Shown: positions 7,436 to 16,023 of the stretch, piece after piece
How the letters are laid out: each line of letters begins with the position of its first letter
How positions within the stretch are numbered: position 1 is the stretch's first letter
Source: Peptococcaceae bacterium BICA1-7
GTDB taxonomy: Bacteria > Bacillota > Desulfotomaculia > Desulfotomaculales > Desulfocucumaceae
Reading direction: 5' to 3'
NCBI GenBank assembly: GCA_000802095.1
Contig: JUEB01000011.1
Coordinates: forward strand, 282,911-346,910
DNA: 64,000 nt
Program-made: the position numbers and the translations under genes
Notes under the pieces: model-generated
Database searches by the model: none
The model's input: the letters and a program-made list of their open reading frames with translations, nothing else
What the model was told of the DNA's origin: nothing

Positions 7436-8548
7436 ATGAAAAAGTTCATTTTTGTTCTGGGTGTGTTCTTGTTGGTTTTTGGCATCTCCTGTGCCACCGA
7501 AGAGATGGTGGGCTGTATTCTGATGCCAATATCAGGCGTGCTGTATTTCTTTGGCACAACATCAAAAGAGTTTTTCGCAGTTTTCACCATGGCGCTGGGA
7601 AAGTATTTTATTATGGCGGGGGGATTCATACTAGCGACTGCATTGATCTTTCTTATCCCCACAAAAAGAAAAGAAATCAGTGACGATGTCAAAAATTTTA
7701 AGTGGAAAAAATTCGGCATATGGAAAAAAAGGAGAACTCTGTTCCAGATCTTTATCCTGTCATTGATAACTTTTCATATCTGCCTGGTGCACTTTGGACA
7801 TTTGAACATACCTTCAATGTGCCCCAGATCCTCCACTGACCTGGCAACTGTCGGGACCTTCGGGCTATCGGCTGTTTATTGGGGCACAATGTACCTTTTG
7901 GTGTTTATCTGGGGGAGGTTTATCTGTTCCTGGTTCTGTGTCTATTCATTTGTTCAGGAACAGTCAAACAACCTGCTGCGTTCATTTAATAAGAAAGTGA
8001 AAACAACAGTAAAACACAACAAAATTATTTATGTAGTTACATCAATATTTTGGGGAAGCGTAATTTACAATTTTCTTGTATTTTATATGAATAATGATAC
8101 GGTTTACTTCCAGATCACTAACGGATACAAGGTTGCCGACCTATGGGTCTTCCTCGGCGGCATGGCTACCATGCTCCCTCTCACCATGTTTTTAAGCCAT
8201 TATTTCGGAAACAGATTTTTTTGCAAATATGTCTGTCCGGTTGGTGGATTAATCAGTATTTATTCCAGGGTCGGCCTGCTGAAGATTAAAATTGACTATG
8301 ACAAGTGCAAGCAATGCAAGTTATGTTCACGGGATTGTCAAATGGGAGTATCCATCAATAAATTGATTGAAAAGAAAAGCCCCGCTATTCTTGACGGTAA
8401 TTGCATAGCCTGCGGAGACTGCATCGACAGGTGCAAATTCTCCGCGCTGAGCTTTGGCATAAACTTCCCCGATGTGACGGGCACAATCAAAAGAATGGCT
8501 GAGAGAATAAAGGGTCATAAGAAAGAAGAGCTTGGGGGTGTGCAATGA
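7436..8548 (+). CDS. Membrane polyferredoxin, NapH/CcoG-like 4Fe-4S protein
   Basis: A 370-residue membrane protein. Hydrophobic segments lie near residues 3-22, 60-80, 105-122, 145-162, 200-220 and 240-260. Two cysteine motifs flank transmembrane helices in the way of NapH/NosR/CcoG (GRFICSWFCVYSF and NRFFCKYVCPVGG). Two C-terminal [4Fe-4S] ferredoxin motifs follow (CKQCKLCSRDCQ, CIACGDCIDRCK). It should move electrons between the membrane and a cytoplasmic or exported acceptor; the donor and acceptor are unknown. Its stop overlaps the start of the flavoprotein gene by 4 bp (ATGA), implying coupled translation. Confidence 0.8.
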   Translation: MKKFIFVLGVFLLVFGISCATEEMVGCILMPISGVLYFFGTTSKEFFAVFTMALGKYFIMAGGFILATALIFLIPTKRKEISDDVKNFKWKKFGIWKKRRTLFQIFILSLITFHICLVHFGHLNIPSMCPRSSTDLATVGTFGLSAVYWGTMYLLVFIWGRFICSWFCVYSFVQEQSNNLLRSFNKKVKTTVKHNKIIYVVTSIFWGSVIYNFLVFYMNNDTVYFQITNGYKVADLWVFLGGMATMLPLTMFLSHYFGNRFFCKYVCPVGGLISIYSRVGLLKIKIDYDKCKQCKLCSRDCQMGVSINKLIEKKSPAILDGNCIACGDCIDRCKFSALSFGINFPDVTGTIKRMAERIKGHKKEELGGVQ

Positions 8549-9048
8549 TTAACAGCGCTTTACCCGGATACAGGAAGGATTATCAGCGTGATCAGCTTGC
8601 ATTTCCCGGCCAGGCGCAAATGAAGCCCGGGACTTTGTCCCGGGAGGAGTGTGCCGCCCTCCTGTCCGCTGGCAGGTATGGCAGGCTCGGACTGTCCATC
8701 TGTAATCTTCCGTATGTCATTCCTATATCTTATGTATATTTTGAAAACAGTATCTATTTTCACTCAAGCGGCAGAGGAAAGAAAGTCCAAATGGTCAACA
8801 AAAATCCACATATCTGCTTCGAAGTGGACTTTCTTGACAAGGGCTGCTGGTCCAGCGTGGTGGTCTATGGTTTGGCCCGGCTGTCCACACAACTGGACGC
8901 CAAGCGCAGGATGTTCGACGCCTTTACCAGGAAAGGGCTGAGCGGACATGGAGGCAAGCATTTCATGAGAGAGGACCTTGAGAATATGGATATGACCATC
9001 TGGGAGATAGCCATCAAGGAGATGACCGGCAGAGTGGGCATCTGGTAA
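8545..9048 (+). CDS. Pyridoxamine 5'-phosphate oxidase-fold flavoprotein (NimA-like)
   Basis: A 167-residue protein with the split-barrel FMN-binding pattern of the PNPOx-like/NimA group: a first strand ending in GRLGLSICNLPYVIPISYVYFEN, IYFHSSGRGKKVQMVNKNP, then a conserved FEVDF strand. Such proteins bind FMN, heme or F420. Start-stop overlap with the polyferredoxin gene suggests that it receives electrons from that protein; this is inference. The start is at the ATGA overlap behind GGGGGTG. Confidence 0.8.
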   Translation: MINSALPGYRKDYQRDQLAFPGQAQMKPGTLSREECAALLSAGRYGRLGLSICNLPYVIPISYVYFENSIYFHSSGRGKKVQMVNKNPHICFEVDFLDKGCWSSVVVYGLARLSTQLDAKRRMFDAFTRKGLSGHGGKHFMREDLENMDMTIWEIAIKEMTGRVGIW

Positions 9049-9145
9049 GCGTAGAGGGCAACATTACTTTACCTTTTGCAAGGGGCAAGGTTAAAAGAGC
9101 ATGGCTTACTTTTTATAAGAATAAGTTAAAGGGAGGTTTTTATGG

Positions 9146-9961
9146 GTGCAGCGGAAATTGATGCCTATGAGTTCGGCAGTAAGCTTGATTGAGGATGGGC
9201 AGCTGCTGGCTGTTGGCGGTAGTGCCCTACATCGTAACCCTGCCGTGTTTTGTCACCAGCTGGCAAAACTGAATAGGACCAGACTAAGGCTCGTTGGCGT
9301 CGCCCAGGGATATGCATCAGATGTGCTGTGTGCGGGAAATTGTGTAGACACGGTGTATTTCAGCTTTTTTGGCTTTGAAAATGAATTCGGCCTTGCCCCC
9401 GGATTCCGTAAGGGCTGCCAGGAAGGAAAAATAAAAGCGGTTGAAGGTTCCTGTATTTCCATCATTGCCGCCCTTCGCGCAGGGGGATACGGAATCCCCT
9501 TTATGCCTGTCGGCGGCATGTGGGAAAGTGAGTTGCTGGATGTCAGGCCCGACTTCTTCCAGGTAATGACCTCACCATTTAACGGTGAAAAAGTTGTGGT
9601 GGTCAGGGCTCTAGTTCCGGACTGGGCTATAATCCACGTTCACGAGGCAGATGAATATGGCAATGCCCGTATTATTGGCTCACTATTTCAGGACCAGCTT
9701 CTTACCAGGGCAGCCAGGAAAACTATTATCACTGCCGAGAGGATTGTTGATACTGAGAGCTTTCAAATAAATCCGGCCTTAACCACCGTACCTCATTTTC
9801 AGGTAGAAGCTGTGGTATTAGCCCCTCAGGGGGCCAAACCCGGCATTTGCTTTGGAGAATATGAAACCGTGGAGGCAGGCTGTATGAAAGCATATTCCCG
9901 GGCCATTAAAGAAGGTGCTTTGGACCATTTTCTGGCCATCACCACGGAAGGGAGGGCGTAA
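9146..9961 (+). CDS. CoA-transferase family I, subunit A (glutaconate CoA-transferase-like)
   Basis: A 271-residue alpha-type subunit. Recognisable parts are SLIEDGQLLAVGG, HRNP near the N-terminus, the GCQEGKIKAVEGS region and VRALVPDWAIIHVHEADEYGNA. The partner B subunit follows after 1 bp. The start is GTG with GGGAGG nine bases before it; an ATG at 9142 is in another frame and stops after 16 codons. The acyl group transferred cannot be named; ring-cleavage or amino-acid fermentation intermediates are the usual substrates of the family. Confidence 0.8.
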   Translation: MQRKLMPMSSAVSLIEDGQLLAVGGSALHRNPAVFCHQLAKLNRTRLRLVGVAQGYASDVLCAGNCVDTVYFSFFGFENEFGLAPGFRKGCQEGKIKAVEGSCISIIAALRAGGYGIPFMPVGGMWESELLDVRPDFFQVMTSPFNGEKVVVVRALVPDWAIIHVHEADEYGNARIIGSLFQDQLLTRAARKTIITAERIVDTESFQINPALTTVPHFQVEAVVLAPQGAKPGICFGEYETVEAGCMKAYSRAIKEGALDHFLAITTEGRA

Positions 9962-9962
9962 C

Positions 9963-10691
9963 ATGGGATACGGACCAGCTGAGATGATGTGTGTAGCACT
10001 TTCCCGTGAGATTAAAGACGGTGATATGGTTTTTCACGGCCTGGCCTCACCTGTCCCCATGACGGCTGTTAAACTGGCCAAATCAATGGGCAGGAATTTC
10101 ACCTATGTTAACATAGCCGGCGGGGTTGATCCCAAATGGGAAAGCCCGGCGGTTACCGGCTCAACCCTGTCCTCCAACCTGTACCATGGATCGGCAGCCA
10201 CGTATGGCCTGGATGAAATAATGGACCTGGCCTGCTCAGGAAAGCTGGATATCTCCTTCCTCAGTTTCGTGCAAATGAACCAAAAAGGGGAAATAAATAT
10301 GTCATATATAGGAGGTGATTACGATAAACCCAAGCTAAGGCTTCCCGGCGGCGCGGGAAGCGCTACTCTTGCCCCGGTAACCAGGCGGACAACGGTATGG
10401 AAGACCAAGCAGGACAAGAATTCCCTGGTGGAAAAGGTGCAATTTGTTACTGCTGCGCCAGACCCTGCCAAAGAGTTTTCTGTAATAACAAATCTGTGCA
10501 TTTTTCGCTTAAAAAACGGCCTTCTGGAATTGGAAAGCATTTTCCCCTATACAACACTGCAAGAAGTTAAGGAAAACACCGGCTGGCCAATCAACCAGAC
10601 AGACGTCCAGGTGTACCCGGCTCCTACTGCTGAAGAGCTTTCAGCCCTGGCAGAAGTAGACCCCAACGGTATCCGCAACATAGAGTTTTAA
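9963..10691 (+). CDS. CoA-transferase family I, subunit B
   Basis: A 242-residue beta-type subunit starting at ATG behind GGGAGGG. It shows the family path GDMVFHGLASPVPMTAVKLA, a central FLSFVQMNQKGEINMSYIG stretch, and LPGGAGSATLAP, the loop usual in B subunits. The catalytic Glu of the family cannot be assigned with certainty by eye. It is downstream of subunit A with only a 1-bp gap and followed 27 bp later by the YedF-type gene, so all three are likely co-transcribed. Confidence 0.8.
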   Translation: MGYGPAEMMCVALSREIKDGDMVFHGLASPVPMTAVKLAKSMGRNFTYVNIAGGVDPKWESPAVTGSTLSSNLYHGSAATYGLDEIMDLACSGKLDISFLSFVQMNQKGEINMSYIGGDYDKPKLRLPGGAGSATLAPVTRRTTVWKTKQDKNSLVEKVQFVTAAPDPAKEFSVITNLCIFRLKNGLLELESIFPYTTLQEVKENTGWPINQTDVQVYPAPTAEELSALAEVDPNGIRNIEF

Positions 10692-10718
10692 TTATAAAAA
10701 CAATGGAAGGATGAACTG

Positions 10719-11099
10719 ATGATGAGCGTAAAGGAAGAGGCTATTAAAACTGAATCCACTGCAGGTCAGGTGTATCTTATTACCACGGCAACCCTGGGCC
10801 AGGGCTCCCCGGATTTAGGGGCGGCACTTATGAAAGGCCTCATGGTCACCCTGGCGGGACAGCAGGTGGCCCCGGCAGCCCTGATCTTTCTTAATACAGG
10901 CGTGCAACTGGTGGTGGAAGGCTCCTCAGTCCTGGAGCAGCTGCAAATAATGGCCGGCGCCGGTGCAGAGGTACTGGTCTGCGGGGTCTGCCTGGAATAC
11001 TATAAGATTAAAGAAAAACTGGCGGTTGGATCCATTGCCAACATGCACGATGTACAGAGCCGGCTGACCGGTCCCCATAAGGTTATCACCGTGGCCTGA
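10719..11099 (+). CDS. yedF: YedF-type selenium-metabolism protein (DsrE-like domain only)
   Basis: A 126-residue protein that matches the C-terminal DsrE-like half of the sulfurtransferase-like YedF family linked to selenium use. Matching parts are LITTATLGQGSPDLGAALMKG, ALIFLNTGVQLVVEGS, and EVLVCGVCLEYY with a C-x-x-C pair, then KEKLAVGSIANMHD. The usual N-terminal TusA-like domain is absent and no TusA gene was seen nearby. It lies 27 bp after a CoA-transferase, an unexpected partner. In a genome that encodes selenoproteins (two in this window), selenium handling is the likely role; the biochemistry of the family is not settled. Confidence 0.75.
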   Translation: MMSVKEEAIKTESTAGQVYLITTATLGQGSPDLGAALMKGLMVTLAGQQVAPAALIFLNTGVQLVVEGSSVLEQLQIMAGAGAEVLVCGVCLEYYKIKEKLAVGSIANMHDVQSRLTGPHKVITVA

Positions 11100-11155
11100 G
11101 GAATACCTTAAAATATCGCATTTATATAGTCTTTAAAGCCAATGTGGAAAAATTT

Positions 11156-11178
11156 AACCCCCGTCAGGGGGTTATTTT
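11156..11178 (+). terminator. Rho-independent terminator after yedF
   Basis: Perfect 7-bp stem AACCCCC/GGGGGTT with loop GTCA (11156-11173), then ATTTTC. It lies 57 bp after the yedF stop. Confidence 0.7.
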
Positions 11179-11214
11179 CATGCTGCTAGATTCGTGATTA
11201 CATGCTTTTCTAAA

Positions 11215-11235
11215 TAGCTGATAGCTGACAGCTAT
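11215..11235. repeat. 7-bp periodic intergenic repeat, locus 1
   Basis: Three units TAGCTGA, TAGCTGA, CAGCTAT between the convergent yedF and ACT genes. Confidence 0.6.
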
Positions 11236-11255
11236 GAAACCACCTGATCAGCTCT

Positions 11256-11690
11256 CTACAACATCTCGTAAACGTCTTTTCCTCCCAGTATCTTGATGCC
11301 TTTTTCCTGCAGAACCCTGATGGCCTCATCAATCTGCTCCACCCTGAAAACCACCAGGGCGGCCTGGGAGGCTCTGGTCAAAAAGGCATACAGATATTCT
11401 ATGTTGATGGAAGCTTCTTTCAAATACGCCAGGGGGTCGGCCAGACCACCCGGGGAGTCGGTAATTTCCACTGCTATAACGTCGGTGACATTAACTGAAA
11501 AGCCATTTTCCTTAAGAATACCATGGGCGGTATCGGGGTCATTGACTATAAGGCGAAGTATCCCAAAATCGGTGGTATCCGCAATGGAAAGAGCTCTTAT
11601 ATTAATTTTGTTCTCTGCCAGCACCCTGGTTACCCTGGCCAGGCGTCCCGACTTGTTTTCAAGAAAAACGGAAATCTGCTTAATTTTCAA
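11256..11690 (-). CDS. Tandem ACT-domain protein
   Basis: A 144-residue protein made of two ACT domains: one from the start (QISVFLENKSGRLARVTRVL) and one from about residue 65 (DVIAVEITDSPGGLADPLAYL). ACT domains bind amino acids or related ligands. The TTG start is preceded by GAGGAGG at nine bases; a longer frame has no better site. It lies just after a phenylacetate-CoA ligase gene. This ACT/PaaK pair is common in anaerobes that oxidise aromatic amino acids by way of aryl-acetates, so the protein may sense an aromatic amino acid (inference). Confidence 0.82.
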   Translation of the reverse strand: MKIKQISVFLENKSGRLARVTRVLAENKINIRALSIADTTDFGILRLIVNDPDTAHGILKENGFSVNVTDVIAVEITDSPGGLADPLAYLKEASINIEYLYAFLTRASQAALVVFRVEQIDEAIRVLQEKGIKILGGKDVYEML

Positions 11691-11745
11691 TGGGCACAAC
11701 CTCCTCAACTAATTTTTAAAAAGCCCCCTGTGGAATACCCAAACC

Positions 11746-11782
11746 TTCTGGCTCCTGAATTCTGAATTCTGTATTCCGACCG
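11746..11782. repeat. 7-bp periodic intergenic repeat, locus 2
   Basis: Five units in register: TTCTGGC, TCCTGAA, TTCTGAA, TTCTGTA, TTCCGAC. It lies between the ACT gene and paaK on their shared transcript. Confidence 0.8.
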
Positions 11783-11805
11783 TATCTCCTATCAGAATTA
11801 GCGAG

Positions 11806-13104
11806 TTAAAGTTCCCTCTTGTCCACCACCCGCTTGGCCTTTCCCTCGCTGCGGGGTATGGTCCTGGGCTCCACCAGCTTAATCCTGGCTGATATTCCCA
11901 GTACACTGGCAATGCGGCCCTTAAGCCTGCCCTCCACCTCTTCCAACTGTCGCACTTTGTCGCTAAACCACTTTTCCGAAAGCTCCACCCATATTTCCAG
12001 ATCGTCAAGATTGCCCTTGCGGTCCACCACCAGGAGGTAATGAGGCTCAGTTTCGCCGAATTCCAGCAGAATGCTCTCCACCTGGGATGGAAATACATTA
12101 ACGCCCCGTATAATAAGCATGTCGTCGGTGCGCCCGGTGACCCTTCTCATCCTTACGTGGGTGCGCCCACAGGAACAGGGCTCTTCGTTAAGCACGGTTA
12201 TATCCCGGGTACGGTATCTAATGATGGGGAAGGCCTCCTTGGTCAGGGAGGTGAATACCAACTCCCCCTGCTGTCCGAAAGGAAGGGGTTCACCTGACTC
12301 CGGATCGATTATCTCGGCCAGGAAATGGTCCTCGAAAATGTGCATGCCCTGCTGGGCCGGGCACTCCATAGACACTCCTGGTCCCAGCACCTCGCTCAGC
12401 CCGTAAATATCGTAAGCCTTTATAGCCAGCTTTTCCTCCAACTGGTGGCGCATCCTTTCCGACCAGGGCTCTGCTCCGAAAACCCCAACCTTCAAGGGTA
12501 GCTTTTTAAAATCCAGTCCGGCGTTTTCGCCCTCCTCGGCAAGGTAAAGCGCATAGGAAGGGGTGCAGGTCAGCACGGTGGAGCTGAAGTCCTGCATAAG
12601 CATCAGCTGTCTGCCGGTATTCCCCCCGGATATGGGAACAACAGTGGCCCCTATCCTTTCGGCCCCGTAGTGCACTCCCATGCCCCCGGTAAAAAGGCCG
12701 TAACCGTAGCCATTCTGCACCACATCGCTCTTCCCGGCCCCTACCATGGTAAGAGCCCTGGCCATAAGGCCTGCCCAGGTATTTATGTCATTTAGGGTAT
12801 AGCCCACCACAGTGGGCTTTCCGGTGGTTCCGGAGGAGGCGTGCACCCGCACCACATCATCCATGGGCACCGCAAAGAGCCCGAAGGGATAGTTGTCCCG
12901 CAGGTCCTGCTTAACGGTGAAAGGAAGCTTCCTGACATCGTCAAGGGACTTCATATCCGATGGCTTTATACCCCTTTCATCCATGGCCTTTTTATAAAAA
13001 GGAACATTATTATATACCCTGTCAAGTGTCGCTTTAAGCCTTTCCAGCTGCAGCTCCCCTATTTTCTCCCTGGGCATTGTCTCAAATTCCCGGTCCCAGT
13101 ACAT
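11806..13104 (-). CDS. paaK: Phenylacetate-CoA ligase
   Basis: A 432-residue AMP-forming ligase that activates (aryl)acetates with CoA and ATP. It has the nucleotide-binding P-loop [14 protein letters not shown] near residue 90, the [15 protein letters not shown] acyl-adenylate motif, [22 protein letters not shown], and the C-terminal hinge [20 protein letters not shown] typical of PaaK. Length is normal for the family. The ACT gene follows. No indolepyruvate oxidoreductase genes are next to it, unlike in many relatives. Confidence 0.93.
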   Translation of the reverse strand: MYWDREFETMPREKIGELQLERLKATLDRVYNNVPFYKKAMDERGIKPSDMKSLDDVRKLPFTVKQDLRDNYPFGLFAVPMDDVVRVHASSGTTGKPTVVGYTLNDINTWAGLMARALTMVGAGKSDVVQNGYGYGLFTGGMGVHYGAERIGATVVPISGGNTGRQLMLMQDFSSTVLTCTPSYALYLAEEGENAGLDFKKLPLKVGVFGAEPWSERMRHQLEEKLAIKAYDIYGLSEVLGPGVSMECPAQQGMHIFEDHFLAEIIDPESGEPLPFGQQGELVFTSLTKEAFPIIRYRTRDITVLNEEPCSCGRTHVRMRRVTGRTDDMLIIRGVNVFPSQVESILLEFGETEPHYLLVVDRKGNLDDLEIWVELSEKWFSDKVRQLEEVEGRLKGRIASVLGISARIKLVEPRTIPRSEGKAKRVVDKREL

Positions 13105-13216
13105 AACTTACTCCTTTCAAAATGACTATATGTTTAAAATATAAAATTTCAACAACATCTTCCAGAATCCTTCAAGGACCCTAAAAGTATTACCCCAAGG
13201 CTGTAGACTTCTCTCA

Positions 13217-13263
13217 TTCTAAATTCTGAATTCTGTATTCTGACTCCTGTCTCCCGACCGGAA
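13217..13263. repeat. 7-bp periodic intergenic repeat, locus 3
   Basis: Six units in register (TTCTAAA, TTCTGAA, TTCTGTA, TTCTGAC, TCCTGTC, TCCCGAC), ending in CGGAA. Positions 13221-13263 are identical over 43 bp to 22978-23020. Confidence 0.85.
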
Positions 13264-13281
13264 AGCAGTACCTGTAAGCCG

Positions 13282-14646
13282 TCAAACAACCTCAATCTCC
13301 GGCCCCTTTTCAATCTCCAGTTCCAGGTAACTCCTGCCGGTTATATCCCTTCCCCGTCTGTCAAAGGCTATACCCGGAACTAGACATAGGTCGGCCTTCC
13401 CCACGTTATCCCTGACCGCTTCCAGCAGGTCGCCCACCGTCAATAGTCCTGCGCAGCCAATAGATCCGCCAAAATAATGGTTTTTCACCATTACCGGCCT
13501 GATCACTTCTGCCCCGCCATCCCACATTTCCTCCAGGGCCAGCCTCATTGCTCCAAAGCCCAGCTCAGAGGCCATAAGAACTACCTTTCCGGCCCTCTTT
13601 CGCCTGACGGCGGCCTCTATTTCCCGTATGGCGCAGGGATCAACGTCATAGTCGAAAACCAGTCCCGATGATTCTCCCCTTTCCTTTATAACCTTCACGG
13701 AATAGTTATTCCCGGACCTGGTTAAATCCAGGGCCGGGCTTTCCCCCTCCAATACTTTTCTGAAGGCGTCAACCCTTGATTTTACCCTGCTGCCATTTAC
13801 TTTTTCTATATGATCCCCGGGCCGCAGCCCTGCCTTTTGGGCTGGAGACCCGGCCACCACTCCGGACACAGAGGCCCTGAGGTTTTTTATCTGCGGAGGT
13901 TCCAGTGTTACCGGCACGGAAGTCTCCACCCTCACCTCTTCCAGGAAAAGGTCCAGATGCTCTCTCAGGTTGCCCGGGATCCTCAAAGCAGGAGGGGCCA
14001 GACGGGTGTCCCCGGGCACAAAAACCCTTACAGTTTCAGCCCCACACTGATCAAAATATTTTATGGTCCCGGCCAGATCGTCCCAGCCTGTCAGATGAGG
14101 CATGGCCACTATGCTGCCGTGGTAGGGCACCGACTGCTCTCTCAGCAGCAGCGCCGATTTTACTGCTGTTTCCGCCCTGGAGTCCTTCATAATATACTGC
14201 CGGACATCAGTATTTGAGCTATTCAGAGAAAGATTAGCCGTAACCCCTCCCAGGGAGGCCAGGAATGACACCATTTCCATATCCAGCAGGGTGCCATTGG
14301 TGGTGATACGTATGGGGGTACCAGGCATTCTTTCCCTTATACTCAGCAATATCTTTTTTATTTCGGGATGAATAAAGGGCTCTCCCTCTATAACCCTGGT
14401 CACCGACTCCCCTATAACAACCGGTTTACGCGGGTCCAAAAGGGTTATGGCCTGCTCCAAGAAATCCAGTGCTAAAGCGGGAATACGGAAAGATTCCACT
14501 TCTGGAGGATTCTGTCTGTGGCTGCAAAACTTGCACCATACGTTGCAGGTCGAATTAAGGGACAAAATGTTTGATTGGGCTGCGTTTTCATGAACAAGAC
14601 TATATATTACATTTTTATATAATTTTACAGAAGAGAATTCACCCAC
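13282..14646 (-). CDS. Radical SAM protein with PDZ and DUF512-like C-terminal domains
   Basis: A 454-residue protein. Residues ~28-200 form a radical SAM domain with the cluster motif CNVWCKFC and a GEPFIHPEI/TTNGTLL pattern. About 255-340 is a PDZ domain (AGSPAQKAGLRPGDHIEKVNG). The last ~110 residues (VKNHYFGGSIGCAGLLTVGDLL ... GIAFDRRGRD) resemble the C-terminal domain of DUF512 proteins, where PDZ normally comes first. The start is GTG with AAGGGGAT upstream. The substrate is unknown. It is a single gene flanked by repeats and two DnaA-box-like sites. Confidence 0.78.
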   Translation of the reverse strand: MGEFSSVKLYKNVIYSLVHENAAQSNILSLNSTCNVWCKFCSHRQNPPEVESFRIPALALDFLEQAITLLDPRKPVVIGESVTRVIEGEPFIHPEIKKILLSIRERMPGTPIRITTNGTLLDMEMVSFLASLGGVTANLSLNSSNTDVRQYIMKDSRAETAVKSALLLREQSVPYHGSIVAMPHLTGWDDLAGTIKYFDQCGAETVRVFVPGDTRLAPPALRIPGNLREHLDLFLEEVRVETSVPVTLEPPQIKNLRASVSGVVAGSPAQKAGLRPGDHIEKVNGSRVKSRVDAFRKVLEGESPALDLTRSGNNYSVKVIKERGESSGLVFDYDVDPCAIREIEAAVRRKRAGKVVLMASELGFGAMRLALEEMWDGGAEVIRPVMVKNHYFGGSIGCAGLLTVGDLLEAVRDNVGKADLCLVPGIAFDRRGRDITGRSYLELEIEKGPEIEVV

Positions 14647-14681
14647 AGATTTAATCCCCTTAAGTCAAGTTATTAACAGAC

Positions 14682-14699
14682 TTATCCACATTATCCACA
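14682..14699. promoter_or_regulatory. Two abutting consensus DnaA boxes
   Basis: TTATCCACA occurs twice head-to-tail without a gap (14682-14690, 14691-14699). Both match the consensus TTATNCACA exactly. They lie 36-53 bp upstream of the radical SAM gene start, where bound DnaA could affect its promoter. Confidence 0.6.
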
Positions 14700-14750
14700 G
14701 TATTTTTGCTTTTTCACCTGTTATAATTGGGGTTAACCAAGAGGACGGAT

Positions 14751-14787
14751 ATGGGTAAAACCCTTTAAAAACAAGGGTTTTACCCAT
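14751..14787. terminator. Long perfect hairpin, possible terminator
   Basis: A 15-bp perfect stem (14751-14765 with 14773-14787) and a 7-nt loop. On the plus strand it is followed by TTT, and a TATAAT lies at 14731-14736. On the minus strand it lies 77 bp after the tsaD stop but has no T-run. It could end tsaD transcription or a very short plus-strand RNA. Confidence 0.45.
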
Positions 14788-14863
14788 TTTCCAACCTTCC
14801 CTGACCCCGGTAGTGAAACTAAGACACTGTTAGTTTTGTTGAATATTCATTCATAATATTATT

Positions 14864-15895
14864 TTACAAATTATTTAATTCTTCTCCTTTTACCAGATCC
14901 AGACCGGGCACTGCATTAAGTGTAAGATCTGAGAAATCTCCCCGCAGGTACCTGTAATAGGCTGCACAGGCAATCATGGCGGCATTGTCGGTGCAGAGCA
15001 CCCCCGGTGGGTATAACATTTTAAGGTCCCGCTTATTGGCGGACTCGGCCATACTTTCCCGCAGCAAGCGGTTGGCCGCTACCCCCCCAGCCAGAATAAC
15101 TGTCCTGGCCCGGTATTTTTCTGCTGCCTCAAAGGTTTTGTCCACGAGGACATCCACAACAGCCTGCTGGAAACTGGCGGCAATATCTGCCGCGTTAACC
15201 TCCTCGCCTCTCTGGCGGGCCCGGTGCAGGTAATTGATAACTGCCGATTTCAGCCCGCTGAAACTGAAATCAAAGCTGCCTTCCTCCAGATAGGCCCTGG
15301 GAAAGTGTATGGCGAAAGGGTCTCCCCCGGCCGCCAGACGGTCCACCAGGGGACCGCCGGGATACCCCAGGCCCAGTGTCCTGGCCACCTTGTCAAAGGC
15401 CTCTCCGGCTGCGTCATCCCTGGTTCGGCCCACCACACTGTAATTTCCGTGGCCTTTCATGATCACCAGATCGGTGTGCCCTCCACTGACCACCAGGCAG
15501 ATCAAAGGGAATTCCAGGCCGGGGTCCGCCAGAAAATTGGCGTAGATATGTCCCTCCAGGTGATTTACAGCAATGAGGGGTATGTCCCGGGCATAGGAAA
15601 TAGCCTTGGCCGCCGAAACCCCCACCAGAAGAGCTCCTACCAGTCCCGGGCCGCTGGTTACCGCCACGGCGTCCAGTGAACTGAAATCGGCCCCAGCACC
15701 GTCCAAAGCCTCTCTGATAACTCCGTTGATTAACTCAAGGTGCTTGCGGGAGGCCACCTCGGGGACCACGCCGCCGAATTTTTTATGTACCTCTATCTGT
15801 GAGGATATTATGTTGGATAGTATCTCCACACCATCTCTGACCACAGCCGCCGAAGTCTCGTCGCAGGAAGTCTCAATTGCCAGTATAAGAGCCAT
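14864..15895 (-). CDS. tsaD: tRNA N6-adenosine threonylcarbamoyltransferase
   Basis: A 343-residue TsaD that transfers threonylcarbamoyl to A37 of ANN-decoding tRNAs (t6A synthesis, with TsaB, TsaE and TsaC elsewhere). Seen: [15 protein letters not shown] at the start, the metal-binding NHLEGHIYA motif, [24 protein letters not shown] and [13 protein letters not shown]. The start ATG at 15895 follows GGGTGGG; a GTG three codons upstream is less likely. No operon partner is adjacent. Confidence 0.95.
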   Translation of the reverse strand: MALILAIETSCDETSAAVVRDGVEILSNIISSQIEVHKKFGGVVPEVASRKHLELINGVIREALDGAGADFSSLDAVAVTSGPGLVGALLVGVSAAKAISYARDIPLIAVNHLEGHIYANFLADPGLEFPLICLVVSGGHTDLVIMKGHGNYSVVGRTRDDAAGEAFDKVARTLGLGYPGGPLVDRLAAGGDPFAIHFPRAYLEEGSFDFSFSGLKSAVINYLHRARQRGEEVNAADIAASFQQAVVDVLVDKTFEAAEKYRARTVILAGGVAANRLLRESMAESANKRDLKMLYPPGVLCTDNAAMIACAAYYRYLRGDFSDLTLNAVPGLDLVKGEELNNL

Positions 15896-16023
15896 AAATC
15901 CCACCCATTATGGTTTTTTTCACAATAAAATATCATTATTATACCACAATCTGGAGCCGGGATACCCGGCAGGTACTATATGTGAGCTTTGGTTCAGAAG
16001 AGGTCATTCCCCTACCGGACATT

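Noticed and set aside
9142..9192. 16-codon ORF overlapping the CoA-transferase start, or a frameshift
   Set aside because: The CoA-transferase frame has its own GTG at a good distance from GGGAGG and a normal N-terminus; the short frame encodes nothing recognisable.
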